64,000 bases of DNA. Origin: JBEKTW01 sp049515655. GTDB taxonomy: Bacteria; Bacteroidota; Ignavibacteria; UBA10030; SZUA-254. Numbering within the stretch: position 1 is the first letter of the stretch; the number at the start of each line of letters is the position of its first letter. Of this stretch, positions 43,365 to 50,926 are shown in pieces. Below the pieces are notes generated by a model. The model ran no database searches. It worked only from the letters and a program-made list of their open reading frames with translations, and had not been told where the DNA came from. The stretch spans positions 124,001 through 188,000 of the forward strand of contig JBEKTW010000001.1 of NCBI GenBank assembly GCA_049515655.1, read 5' to 3'. Position numbers and translations under genes: made by a program.

Positions 43365-44565
43365 AAATTCAACGTTTCCAACTGGCGACCGGCTGCACCT
43401 GGGAAGGTTCGACAACTCGAAGTTGTTCTCGGCATATCACGTCGGGCTGCAGCTACTGCTGGTAAGTCTCGCGGCCTCAATAGTCGCTGCCGAGGTTCTT
43501 GCCGGTGGTCTCTTCGTGTTGTGGGTGGTTCTCATGGCGCGCGGTGTGCGATACCGGCGGACAGCGTTGGATATTCCGGTCTTGATTTTCATTTTGGTGC
43601 GTCTGCTCTCCATCGTTTTCTCCGAATATCCATCGATGAGTTATGTCACCATAACGCGCGAATTGGTGTACTATGCAGGTTATTTCTTTACGGTTTACTA
43701 CCTGCAAAATGTCAGGCCGCAGAAGATCGAAAGCCTCCTGAAAGTCCTAATCATCTCAACAGGAGCAATAACAGCCATCGCAATCACCCAATTCCTGCTC
43801 GGGCATACCCTGAGGGTCAACGCGCTTACCGGCGGCGGGATGCTTTCTACCCAGTTGGCTTTTGTGATGCTCGTCGCGCTCGTCGCCAAAGACGTGAAGA
43901 GCATTTTTCGATCGCCTATGGTCTTCTGGCTGTTGATGTCTGTTTGCGCGATTGGATTAGCCCTCAGCATGACGCGTGGAGATTGGATTGCGACAGCCGC
44001 CGGGGTTGTTCTGTTCAGCGCCGTGTTTAATCGAAAGTTATTATTCGGAATGATCGCTTTTTCCCTGGTCCTGCTGTTGGTGGTTCCCTCCGTTCGCCAT
44101 CGGATGACCACTCTTGAAAATCCTCTGCAGAACACGAGCGACCGGATCACATTGTGGAAAAACGCGGTCTCGATCATAGGTGTTCATCCCGTCCTTGGAT
44201 TCGGTCCCGAAACATTTCACGCTGTGTTTACGGATGTCGAACACCTCGGAGACAAGCAAATCGGTGCCTGGCATAACGATGTTCTCCAGTTGTATATGGA
44301 AAGTGGAGGGATCGGCGTTCTTTCGTTCGGTCTTTATATGGGATGTCTGCTTTTCCTTTCTCTGAGGTTAATAATGCATTCTCGATATCGCCCGGACGAG
44401 CTCAACATCGGGTGGATGGGATTATTACTCCTTGTCGCGTATCTGATCAGTGGAATGTTTACCATGCCGACAATCTCGATTACGAACGGGATACTGTTCC
44501 GCTTCCTGATCGCTATCGTCGCAGTCGAGTACCAGCATGTTTTCAGACAACCCGGGAAGGCCTGA
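43348..44565 (+). CDS. O-antigen ligase (WaaL) family membrane protein
   Basis: A 405-residue polytopic protein with about eleven hydrophobic segments. The periplasmic motif GAWHNDVLQLYMESGGIGVL is the Wzy_C/WaaL signature with its conserved His and Glu, preceded by GFGPETFHAVF. It likely joins undecaprenyl-linked glycan to lipid A-core. ATG 43348 has a strong GAGAGGAG; the frame extends upstream but overlaps the previous gene. O-antigen polymerase (Wzy) is the alternative; such proteins are hard to separate by sequence. Confidence 0.8.
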   Translation: MAIDTENSTFPTGDRLHLGRFDNSKLFSAYHVGLQLLLVSLAASIVAAEVLAGGLFVLWVVLMARGVRYRRTALDIPVLIFILVRLLSIVFSEYPSMSYVTITRELVYYAGYFFTVYYLQNVRPQKIESLLKVLIISTGAITAIAITQFLLGHTLRVNALTGGGMLSTQLAFVMLVALVAKDVKSIFRSPMVFWLLMSVCAIGLALSMTRGDWIATAAGVVLFSAVFNRKLLFGMIAFSLVLLLVVPSVRHRMTTLENPLQNTSDRITLWKNAVSIIGVHPVLGFGPETFHAVFTDVEHLGDKQIGAWHNDVLQLYMESGGIGVLSFGLYMGCLLFLSLRLIMHSRYRPDELNIGWMGLLLLVAYLISGMFTMPTISITNGILFRFLIAIVAVEYQHVFRQPGKA

Positions 44566-44569
44566 GTCG

Positions 44570-45349
44570 ATGGAGCCAGATAAGATCCCGCTGTCGGTTA
44601 TCGTTATCACGAAGAATGAGGAGCATAACATCGTCGATTGCTTGCAGAGCGTCGCATGGGCGAACGAGATTATCACCGTTGATGCGGAAAGCAAAGACCG
44701 GACCGTCGAGCTGGCAAGACAATTCACCCCGAAGGTGCACGTCAGGGAATGGAAGGGATATGGACCGGCGAAGAATTTCGCACTTGAACAGGTGACGAAT
44801 ACGTGGGTACTCTGGTTGGATGCGGATGAGCGCGTGAGCCCTCAGCTTGCGCAGGAGATTCGGACGGCAATCGAGGATGGGTCGACACCGCATGCCGCTT
44901 TTGAGGTTGCTCGCCGGGCCTATTTTCTTGGGAAATGGATACGGCATTGCGGTTGGTATCCGGGATATGTGGTCCGTCTCTTCAAGAAAAATTCGGCCCG
45001 GTTCAGTGATTCAAGAGTTCATGAAGGCTTAGAAGTCGCAGGATCAATAGGACGGCTTAGCGGCGATTTGATCCATTATACTGACGATACCCTATACCAT
45101 TACTTTTCAAAGTTCAACAGTTACACGTCGCTGGCCGCCGCCGATGTGATGGATGCAAAGAGGAAATTTTCGCTATATGATGTCCTTGTGCGACCGCCGT
45201 ATCTCTTCTTCAAAATGTATGTTTTGCGACAGGGATTCCTGGACGGCATGCAGGGGCTGATTCTCTCACTTGTTTCGGCGGCATATGTTTTCATGAAATA
45301 TGCAAAGCTCTGGGAGCGTGAATCCCGCAAATCGTCAACCATGAACTGA
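44570..45349 (+). CDS. Family 2 glycosyltransferase, WaaE/LgtF-like (second copy)
   Basis: About 259 residues. LSVIVITKNEEHNIVDCLQS, the aspartate in ITVDAESKDRT and WLDADERVSPQLA repeat the layout of the gene at 38665, as does the C-terminal VLRQGFLDGMQGLILSLVSA helix. The two are paralogues and may add successive sugars to the core. ATG 44570 is preferred over the ATG at 44537, which lies inside the ligase gene. Confidence 0.85.
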   Translation: MEPDKIPLSVIVITKNEEHNIVDCLQSVAWANEIITVDAESKDRTVELARQFTPKVHVREWKGYGPAKNFALEQVTNTWVLWLDADERVSPQLAQEIRTAIEDGSTPHAAFEVARRAYFLGKWIRHCGWYPGYVVRLFKKNSARFSDSRVHEGLEVAGSIGRLSGDLIHYTDDTLYHYFSKFNSYTSLAAADVMDAKRKFSLYDVLVRPPYLFFKMYVLRQGFLDGMQGLILSLVSAAYVFMKYAKLWERESRKSSTMN

Positions 45350-45369
45350 CTGCTCGACGAAGGAATTTT

Positions 45370-46494
45370 GTGTTTCTCATCGACCGCTATCTGAAGCCGA
45401 ACATGTTGCGAATGCTGGAAAGATTTTTTTCGAAGGATCCCATCTCTCCGCGAGAGGTACATCATTCGGAAATCCGTCGCATCCTCGTCATCCGTCAACA
45501 TGACCAGCTCGGTGATTTCCTTCTCGCCACACCCGTCCTTCGTGCTCTCCGGAATCGGTATCCCGACGCGAGGATCGGATTGCTCGTAAGGGATTATTTC
45601 GCCGATGTGGCGTCGCGGGTACCCGGTACTGACGAGGTACTGGTGTTCAGGGCAAATCTTCTCCACTGGACATTCAAGCGGTTCACGACGCTCTGGAATC
45701 AGTTGCATAAGCGATGGGATATGGCCGTGGTTCTCAATACGGTCAGTCATTCTCTCACTTCGGATGTTCTCGCCTATCTATCCGGCGCTCGGTACATCGT
45801 AGGTTCTGAGGCGCACCTATTTCCCGGATGCGGCAGGAACTTTTTCTACAATGTCGTCGCTCCACTGCATCGCCCGCCGCGGCATCAAACCGACCGAAAC
45901 CTCGATATCGTCCGTATTCTCGACGCCGACACACAAGACCTGTCTGAGGAGATACGGATATCCGAAAGTGAGAGGTTGTCAGCTCGCGATCGCTTCTCGG
46001 AAGCATGTCCGCCCACCCAACTGCTCATAGGAATGCATATCGGAGCCGGCAAGAAACCCAATCGCTGGCCGGTTAAGAATTTTGCAGGGCTTGCTCAAGA
46101 GGTCCGTGAGAAGTTCGGCGCGGAAGTTGTCCTGTTTTGGGGGCCGAAAGAGCGTGATTTGTGCCGGGAGTTTTGCCGTTCGGTGAATTTCAAACCGATT
46201 GCGATAGAACCTTCTTCGATACTGCAACTCGCCGCCTGCTTTTCTCAGTGTAGCGCGACGGTGTGCAACGACACGGGTGTTATGCATCTCGCCGCGGCTG
46301 TCGGAGTACCACTCGTAGCGATTTTCGGACCGACAAACCCGGGGGAATGGATGCCTATCGGAAAGAACTGCGCGTCAATTCGCGGGGAGCATGGGATCAC
46401 AGAATACGTGAGCCCGGAGCAGGTTCTTCGCGAACTCCAGAACCTCCTCGGTGGGAAACTCAAGCCATCGGCGGATATCAGATCCATGGTTTGA
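45370..46494 (+). CDS. Family 9 glycosyltransferase (heptosyltransferase-like), second copy
   Basis: A 374-residue GT-B enzyme. RRILVIRQHDQLGDFLLATP and CNDTGVMHLAAAVGVPLVAI, then FGPTNPGEWMPIG, match the LPS heptosyltransferase family. GTG 45370 with AAGGA upstream. It closes the LPS cluster. The two family-9 enzymes differ enough to act on different acceptors. Confidence 0.87.
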   Translation: MFLIDRYLKPNMLRMLERFFSKDPISPREVHHSEIRRILVIRQHDQLGDFLLATPVLRALRNRYPDARIGLLVRDYFADVASRVPGTDEVLVFRANLLHWTFKRFTTLWNQLHKRWDMAVVLNTVSHSLTSDVLAYLSGARYIVGSEAHLFPGCGRNFFYNVVAPLHRPPRHQTDRNLDIVRILDADTQDLSEEIRISESERLSARDRFSEACPPTQLLIGMHIGAGKKPNRWPVKNFAGLAQEVREKFGAEVVLFWGPKERDLCREFCRSVNFKPIAIEPSSILQLAACFSQCSATVCNDTGVMHLAAAVGVPLVAIFGPTNPGEWMPIGKNCASIRGEHGITEYVSPEQVLRELQNLLGGKLKPSADIRSMV

Positions 46495-46549
46495 TTTTTA
46501 CCGGCAGATTGATTACTATCGTTCATGTCATCTACGATCCGGGGTCACA

Positions 46550-46858
46550 ATGGGAAATAAAGAAAAAGACCAACTACTTTTCATCCAACTCATCCTCATG
46601 TTCCAAACGGCGGCGATGCAGCATATGGGCAAGCTTAAGAATCCGATGACGGACAAAGTCGAAAGGGATTTATCCCAGGCGCAAATCTCCATCGATATGC
46701 TCGAGATGCTCCATACGAAGACAAAGTCCAATCTTTCACAAGAGGAAGAGAGAATGCTCTCAATGGTGCTCCAGGAACTTAGATTGAATTACGTTGACGA
46801 GTACGCCAAGGCGCAGAGTCCGGGGTCTTCGTCGACAGAATCGAAATCTCAGTCATGA
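46550..46858 (+). CDS. DUF1844 domain protein
   Basis: A 102-residue protein. DQLLFIQLILMFQTAAMQHM, then a KNP segment, DLSQAQISIDMLEMLHTKTK and SNLSQEEERMLSMVLQELRL match the DUF1844 pattern (hydrophobic helix, ID.L.ML..KTK.NL..EE). The function is unknown. ATG 46550 follows GGGG; a longer frame starts inside the previous gene. The stop overlaps the NAD kinase start by ATGA. Confidence 0.8.
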   Translation: MGNKEKDQLLFIQLILMFQTAAMQHMGKLKNPMTDKVERDLSQAQISIDMLEMLHTKTKSNLSQEEERMLSMVLQELRLNYVDEYAKAQSPGSSSTESKSQS

Positions 46859-47745
46859 CATTTGGTATTATCGGTAACACTGCCAAGCCGGCAACGAACG
46901 ACGTCACGAAACGTCTCATCGCGTATTTGTCGAAGAAGAACCTCTCGTTCGTCTTTCATGAGGATTTCGCGAAGTCATTACAGGCATCGAACGTCCTTCC
47001 CTCAAAGCTCAAGCTGGTGTCGGCATCAGAAGCCGACCTTGCCAAGAAATGTGATTTCATCATCGCCCTCGGAGGCGACGGGACCATGCTCGCTGCTGCG
47101 CGCCTTGTCGGCGAGCAGGAGATTCCAATCCTGGGGATTAACCTGGGAAAGCTGGGATTTCTCGCAGAGGTCTCCGTCGAAGAAATGCAGCAATACATCG
47201 ATGAGATTCTTGACGGCAACTATCTCGTCGAGGAACGCATGGTGCTTCAGGCGACCGACGGAAAGGATACAAAAAAGTACTACGGTTTGAATGAAATCGT
47301 TGTCGACAAGGGTGCTTCACCCCGCATGATGGATCTGGAAACGTATGTTAACAACGATTATCTTGTCACGTATGCTGCCGACGGAATGATGGCGGCGACG
47401 CCGACCGGTTCGACGGGATATTCGCTTGCCAGCGGCGGACCGCTTGTCGCTCCGCAAAGCAGCGTTATCATCATCACACCCATGGCGCCGCACACGCTGA
47501 CGGCCCGACCCATCATCGTGCCGGACACATGCACCATCAAAGTGAAGGTTAAGGTTGCCCCGAAACCGGTTCATATCACGGCAGATGGACAGGTGGAAGG
47601 TTTTTATGAGGCGCCGACGGAATTTGAGATCAGCAAGGCCGATTACAAGATCAAGCTCGTCAAGAAAAATAAACACACGTTTTACGATCTCCTCCGGACG
47701 AAGTTGATGTGGGGGAGAGACGTGAGACTCGGGCCAAGAAAATAG
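46855..47745 (+). CDS. nadK: NAD kinase
   Basis: A 296-residue kinase that makes NADP from NAD. The signature GGDGT is at residues 73-77, followed by ILGINLGKLGFLAEV; GLNEIVVDKGAS (NE motif) and TPTGSTGYSLASGGPLVAPQ are intact. The start overlaps the DUF1844 stop by four bases. Confidence 0.96.
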   Translation: MTFGIIGNTAKPATNDVTKRLIAYLSKKNLSFVFHEDFAKSLQASNVLPSKLKLVSASEADLAKKCDFIIALGGDGTMLAAARLVGEQEIPILGINLGKLGFLAEVSVEEMQQYIDEILDGNYLVEERMVLQATDGKDTKKYYGLNEIVVDKGASPRMMDLETYVNNDYLVTYAADGMMAATPTGSTGYSLASGGPLVAPQSSVIIITPMAPHTLTARPIIVPDTCTIKVKVKVAPKPVHITADGQVEGFYEAPTEFEISKADYKIKLVKKNKHTFYDLLRTKLMWGRDVRLGPRK

Positions 47746-47746
47746 G

Positions 47747-49102
47747 GTGGCGAAAGTCCGATCCAAATACGTTTGCCAGTCCTGTGCGTACGAATCGCCT
47801 CGCTGGATAGGGCGTTGTCCGAACTGCGGCGAGTGGAATTCGTTCGTTGAAGAACTTACCCAGAAAGTCTCCGCGCGCAAGGCGGTAAAGGACACGAACA
47901 TCAGAGCAATTCCGCTTAGCGAGGTTGACCTGACGGACGACCACCGGATACCTTCGTCAATGTCCGAGTTCGACCGCGTGCTCGGAGGAGGCGTTGTTCT
48001 TGGTTCGGTGATCCTTCTGGGCGGCGACCCCGGCGTCGGTAAGTCGACCCTCATGATGCAGCTTGCCTCCCAGCTGAAGGACCAGATTGTCTTGTATGTC
48101 TCCGGCGAGGAATCAACAAAACAGATCAAACTGCGGGCTGAGCGTCTTGGCCTGAAGACCTCAGACAAACTTCTCCTCCTTACGGAAACGAGTGTGGATG
48201 TTGTAGCGGAAGTTGTTGACCGTGCCGCTCCCGATATCATGATCGTCGATTCGATCCAGACGATGTTTCGACCCGAGCTGGAGAGTTCGGCGGGGAGTGT
48301 CGGCCAGGTGCGCGAATCGACTGCACTCTTCACGCGGATCGCAAAAAGCAAATCTATCCCGATTTTTCTCATCGGCCACGTGACGAAAGAGGGAGCCATC
48401 GCCGGTCCCAAAGTAATCGAGCATATGGTTGATACCGTTCTGCAGTTCGAAGGAGAACGGCAGTACGCGTACCGCATCCTGCGCGCCCTCAAGAATCGTT
48501 TCGGTTCGACGAACGAAATCGGTGTGTTCGAGATGCGCGACAACGGCCTGCAGGAAGTGAAAAATCCTTCGGAGGTATTTTTGTCCCAGCGGTCGTTTGG
48601 GACTTCCGGCTCGACGGTGGTTGCGAGTATCGAAGGCACGCGCCCGATCCTTATCGAAGTTCAGGCGCTGGTCACCCCGACGAGTTACGGAGTTCCCCAG
48701 CGCAATACGACCGGGTTCGATTATCGCCGTCTCAGTTTGCTTCTTGCCGTTCTGGAAAAAAGGGCAGGGGTGATGCTGGGCCAATACGATGTTTTTGCCA
48801 ATATTGCCGGCGGTGTCCGCATCGATGAACCAGCCGCCGACCTGGGAATCGCGATTTCCATCATTTCCAGCCTCCGCGACAAGCCGGTGGATTCACAAAG
48901 CGTCGCGGTCGGAGAAATCGGTCTCAATGGGGAAGTGCGCACCGTGAGTCAGATTGAGAAGCGCGTTCAGGAAGCCGCGAAGCTCGGTTTCCAGCGAATC
49001 ATCTTGCCGGCGAACAATACCAAAGGAGTTCAGCGCGACAGTGGTATCCAGATTATCGGTGTCGAGCGGATTGAGGAAGCGATTGAAGCAATGCTGCGAT
49101 GA
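47747..49102 (+). CDS. radA: DNA repair protein RadA
   Basis: A 451-residue RecA-like helicase that promotes branch migration in recombination. The zinc finger uses Cys 10, 13, 24 and 27. The P-loop is at residues 92-100 (GGDPGVGKS), the RadA motif LKNRFGSTNEIG is present, and the Lon-like C-terminal domain covers about the last 170 residues. GTG start at 47747, 1 nt after nadK, so likely coupled. Confidence 0.97.
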   Translation: MAKVRSKYVCQSCAYESPRWIGRCPNCGEWNSFVEELTQKVSARKAVKDTNIRAIPLSEVDLTDDHRIPSSMSEFDRVLGGGVVLGSVILLGGDPGVGKSTLMMQLASQLKDQIVLYVSGEESTKQIKLRAERLGLKTSDKLLLLTETSVDVVAEVVDRAAPDIMIVDSIQTMFRPELESSAGSVGQVRESTALFTRIAKSKSIPIFLIGHVTKEGAIAGPKVIEHMVDTVLQFEGERQYAYRILRALKNRFGSTNEIGVFEMRDNGLQEVKNPSEVFLSQRSFGTSGSTVVASIEGTRPILIEVQALVTPTSYGVPQRNTTGFDYRRLSLLLAVLEKRAGVMLGQYDVFANIAGGVRIDEPAADLGIAISIISSLRDKPVDSQSVAVGEIGLNGEVRTVSQIEKRVQEAAKLGFQRIILPANNTKGVQRDSGIQIIGVERIEEAIEAMLR

Positions 49103-49181
49103 TCCGTGCGCGTCCACCCTCGCGCCTGAGTCCGCTCTTCCGTTCCACGCGGGCCGAAAAAGGAGCCGGAGCTGAAATTTC

Positions 49182-49787
49182 ATGATCAGGATTGTCCTTG
49201 CCACCCGCAACAAAGGAAAATTGAAAGAGATTTCCACCATCATGAGCGGACTTCCGGTTGAGATGCTTTCCGCGTTTGATTTCCCGTACCTGCCGGAAGT
49301 TGACGAAGACGGCGAAACTCTTAAAGAGAATGCGCTGAAGAAAGCCCGGGCGCTCCACAGCGCCACGCACCTGCCAGCCCTTGCCGATGATTCGGGATTG
49401 GAAGTCCTTGCCCTTGACATGCGGCCGGGAGTTCTCTCCGCGCGCTATGCCGGTGAAAACGTCAGCTACGAGGAAAATAATGAAAAGCTGTTGCTGGAAC
49501 TCGGGAATGTTCCTCCGAGCCGCCGGAGCGCACAGTTTCGCTGTGTTGCCGCGTTTGTTGGGAAAGGCGTGGAAAAAACGACAACGGGAATTTGTCCCGG
49601 AAGAATCATCGATGGCCCGCGCGGGGAGGGTGGGTTCGGCTATGACCCGTTATTCGTTCCCGACGGGTATGATAAAACATTTGCCGAACTTCCCCTGCGT
49701 GTGAAGAATACTATCAGTCATAGGGCGAAGGCCTTCGGGATGATGAAAAAATTCCTGGCCGGCTATCTGATAGAGACGGAGCGCTGA
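49182..49787 (+). CDS. rdgB: XTP/dITP diphosphatase, RdgB/HAM1 family
   Basis: A 201-residue pyrophosphatase that removes ITP, dITP and XTP from the nucleotide pool. IVLATRNKGKLKEISTIM, the catalytic-region LADDSGLEVLALDMRPGVLS, and GFGYDPLFVPDGYDKTFAEL are family signatures. The ATG at 49182 begins the family start, 79 nt after radA; a GGAG lies about 20 nt upstream. Confidence 0.96.
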   Translation: MIRIVLATRNKGKLKEISTIMSGLPVEMLSAFDFPYLPEVDEDGETLKENALKKARALHSATHLPALADDSGLEVLALDMRPGVLSARYAGENVSYEENNEKLLLELGNVPPSRRSAQFRCVAAFVGKGVEKTTTGICPGRIIDGPRGEGGFGYDPLFVPDGYDKTFAELPLRVKNTISHRAKAFGMMKKFLAGYLIETER

Positions 49788-49790
49788 TTT

Positions 49791-49946
49791 TCAATTCCCT
49801 TGATGAATCCCCGTGCTCTCCCGCAATCGCTGCCTTTCGCGTGCGCTTGCTGAACAGCGAAGAATGTTTTGTGCTACTCGAGCGGGACGAGTTTCCCGTT
49901 GTGCACTGGTCGCACCAACAACCGCAATGATTTTCTTTTCTGCCAT
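49791..49946 (-). pseudogene. Remnant of an NmrA-like NAD(P)-binding protein gene
   Basis: On the minus strand AAGGAGAAGTGA precedes an ATG at 49946 that opens MAEKKIIAVVGATSAQ, which is close to the N-terminus of NmrA-type NAD(P)-binding proteins (MAEKKIIAVVGATGAQ). The reading frame loses family resemblance after about 20 residues and stops at 49791, next to the end of rdgB. No Rossmann continuation is found, so the gene is broken and about 230 residues are missing. Alternatively it is a new 51-residue peptide with a chance start. Confidence 0.5.
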
Positions 49947-49970
49947 TCACTTCTCCTTATTAAGTTAGAT

Positions 49971-49999
49971 TTGGTAATGTCTCGCCCGCTGCGTATCTT
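49971..49999 (+). promoter_or_regulatory. Candidate promoter of the unknown gene at 50027
   Basis: TTGGTA (49971-49976) and TATCTT (49994-49999) are spaced by 17 bases. The predicted start near 50006 is about 20 nt before the GTG at 50027. Both boxes differ from consensus, so support is modest. Confidence 0.35.
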
Positions 50000-50026
50000 G
50001 GTCTGATTTTTTCCCTGAACAAATTC

Positions 50027-50899
50027 GTGAAACTGATTTCGAATCTTTTTGTCAGAAACCTTGCACCGCAATGGAAGTTTACGGCGAAAGGAATTCTTTG
50101 GCGGATCCTTCCGTCGAAGGATGACTACTTTGTCGGAGAGGACCGGAACCTTGCAGGGAAATCGGTCACCTTCTTCTGCATCAACCCAACTTCGGGGAAG
50201 GTCTATTGGCACGATGTGCAGTTTCACGAGAAGTGGTGGATTGGTTTTGAAGCAATCCATCGGGACATTGTTTTCTTTCACGAGTTTGCGTCTCCGGATC
50301 TCCCCGGCCACAAGAAGATCTATGCGGTAGAGCTTCCGACTGGAAGGCTCCTGTGGTTCAACGAGGAGCTGGAATTTTTGTTCGCGTATAAGGAGATGGT
50401 GTACGCTTCCAGGATTGCAGGTGAGCAACGCATGTTCTCTGAGCTGGACTTGCGCAGCGGTGCCGTTCTGCGTGAACCTGATTTCTCGGCCGTTAATGCG
50501 CTCAGGGATACAGCGCTCAATGTGTCGGGCAATGTCCAATTTCCGCATCCCTTCGATGCGAGCGTCAATGTGCCTTTACCTGTAGGAGAAAGCATCGAAC
50601 AAGCTATCACACCGGCCAGGAATCCTGACTCTATCGAGTACCTTGCAATAGACGGGAAAATCATTGTGGGATACTATGATAACGTCAGCCCAAAGGCGGG
50701 GGAGCGGGTTCTTATTCAGAACATTGTCATCGTCGACTCGGACGCCGGCAAAATTATCTACAGGGATGTCTTGAATTCGACCGATTCAGCTTGTTCCGTT
50801 CCCGTCCCCGACATGTTCTTCGGGAGGGGATCCCATGTCTATTACGTCAAAGAGAAAAAGACCTTAACAGCCATCGATCTGAAACTTCAGAGAGTGTGA
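50027..50899 (+). CDS. Protein of unknown function (DUF4905-like)
   Basis: A 290-residue protein without a signal peptide or membrane segment. It has repeated beta-strand-like units, for example WKFTAKGILWRI, TSGKVYWHDVQF, PTGRLLWFNEEL and DAGKIIYRDV, that look like a WD40/PQQ-type or YncE-like repeat fold. It resembles the Bacteroidota family DUF4905 in these W/Y-x-x-G-x-I/L-W units, but I could not confirm the family. GTG start at 50027. It precedes the Fe-S oxidoreductase by 27 nt and may be co-transcribed. Confidence 0.6.
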   Translation: MKLISNLFVRNLAPQWKFTAKGILWRILPSKDDYFVGEDRNLAGKSVTFFCINPTSGKVYWHDVQFHEKWWIGFEAIHRDIVFFHEFASPDLPGHKKIYAVELPTGRLLWFNEELEFLFAYKEMVYASRIAGEQRMFSELDLRSGAVLREPDFSAVNALRDTALNVSGNVQFPHPFDASVNVPLPVGESIEQAITPARNPDSIEYLAIDGKIIVGYYDNVSPKAGERVLIQNIVIVDSDAGKIIYRDVLNSTDSACSVPVPDMFFGRGSHVYYVKEKKTLTAIDLKLQRV

Positions 50900-50926
50900 A
50901 ATAATCGACTCAGACCGCTACCATTC

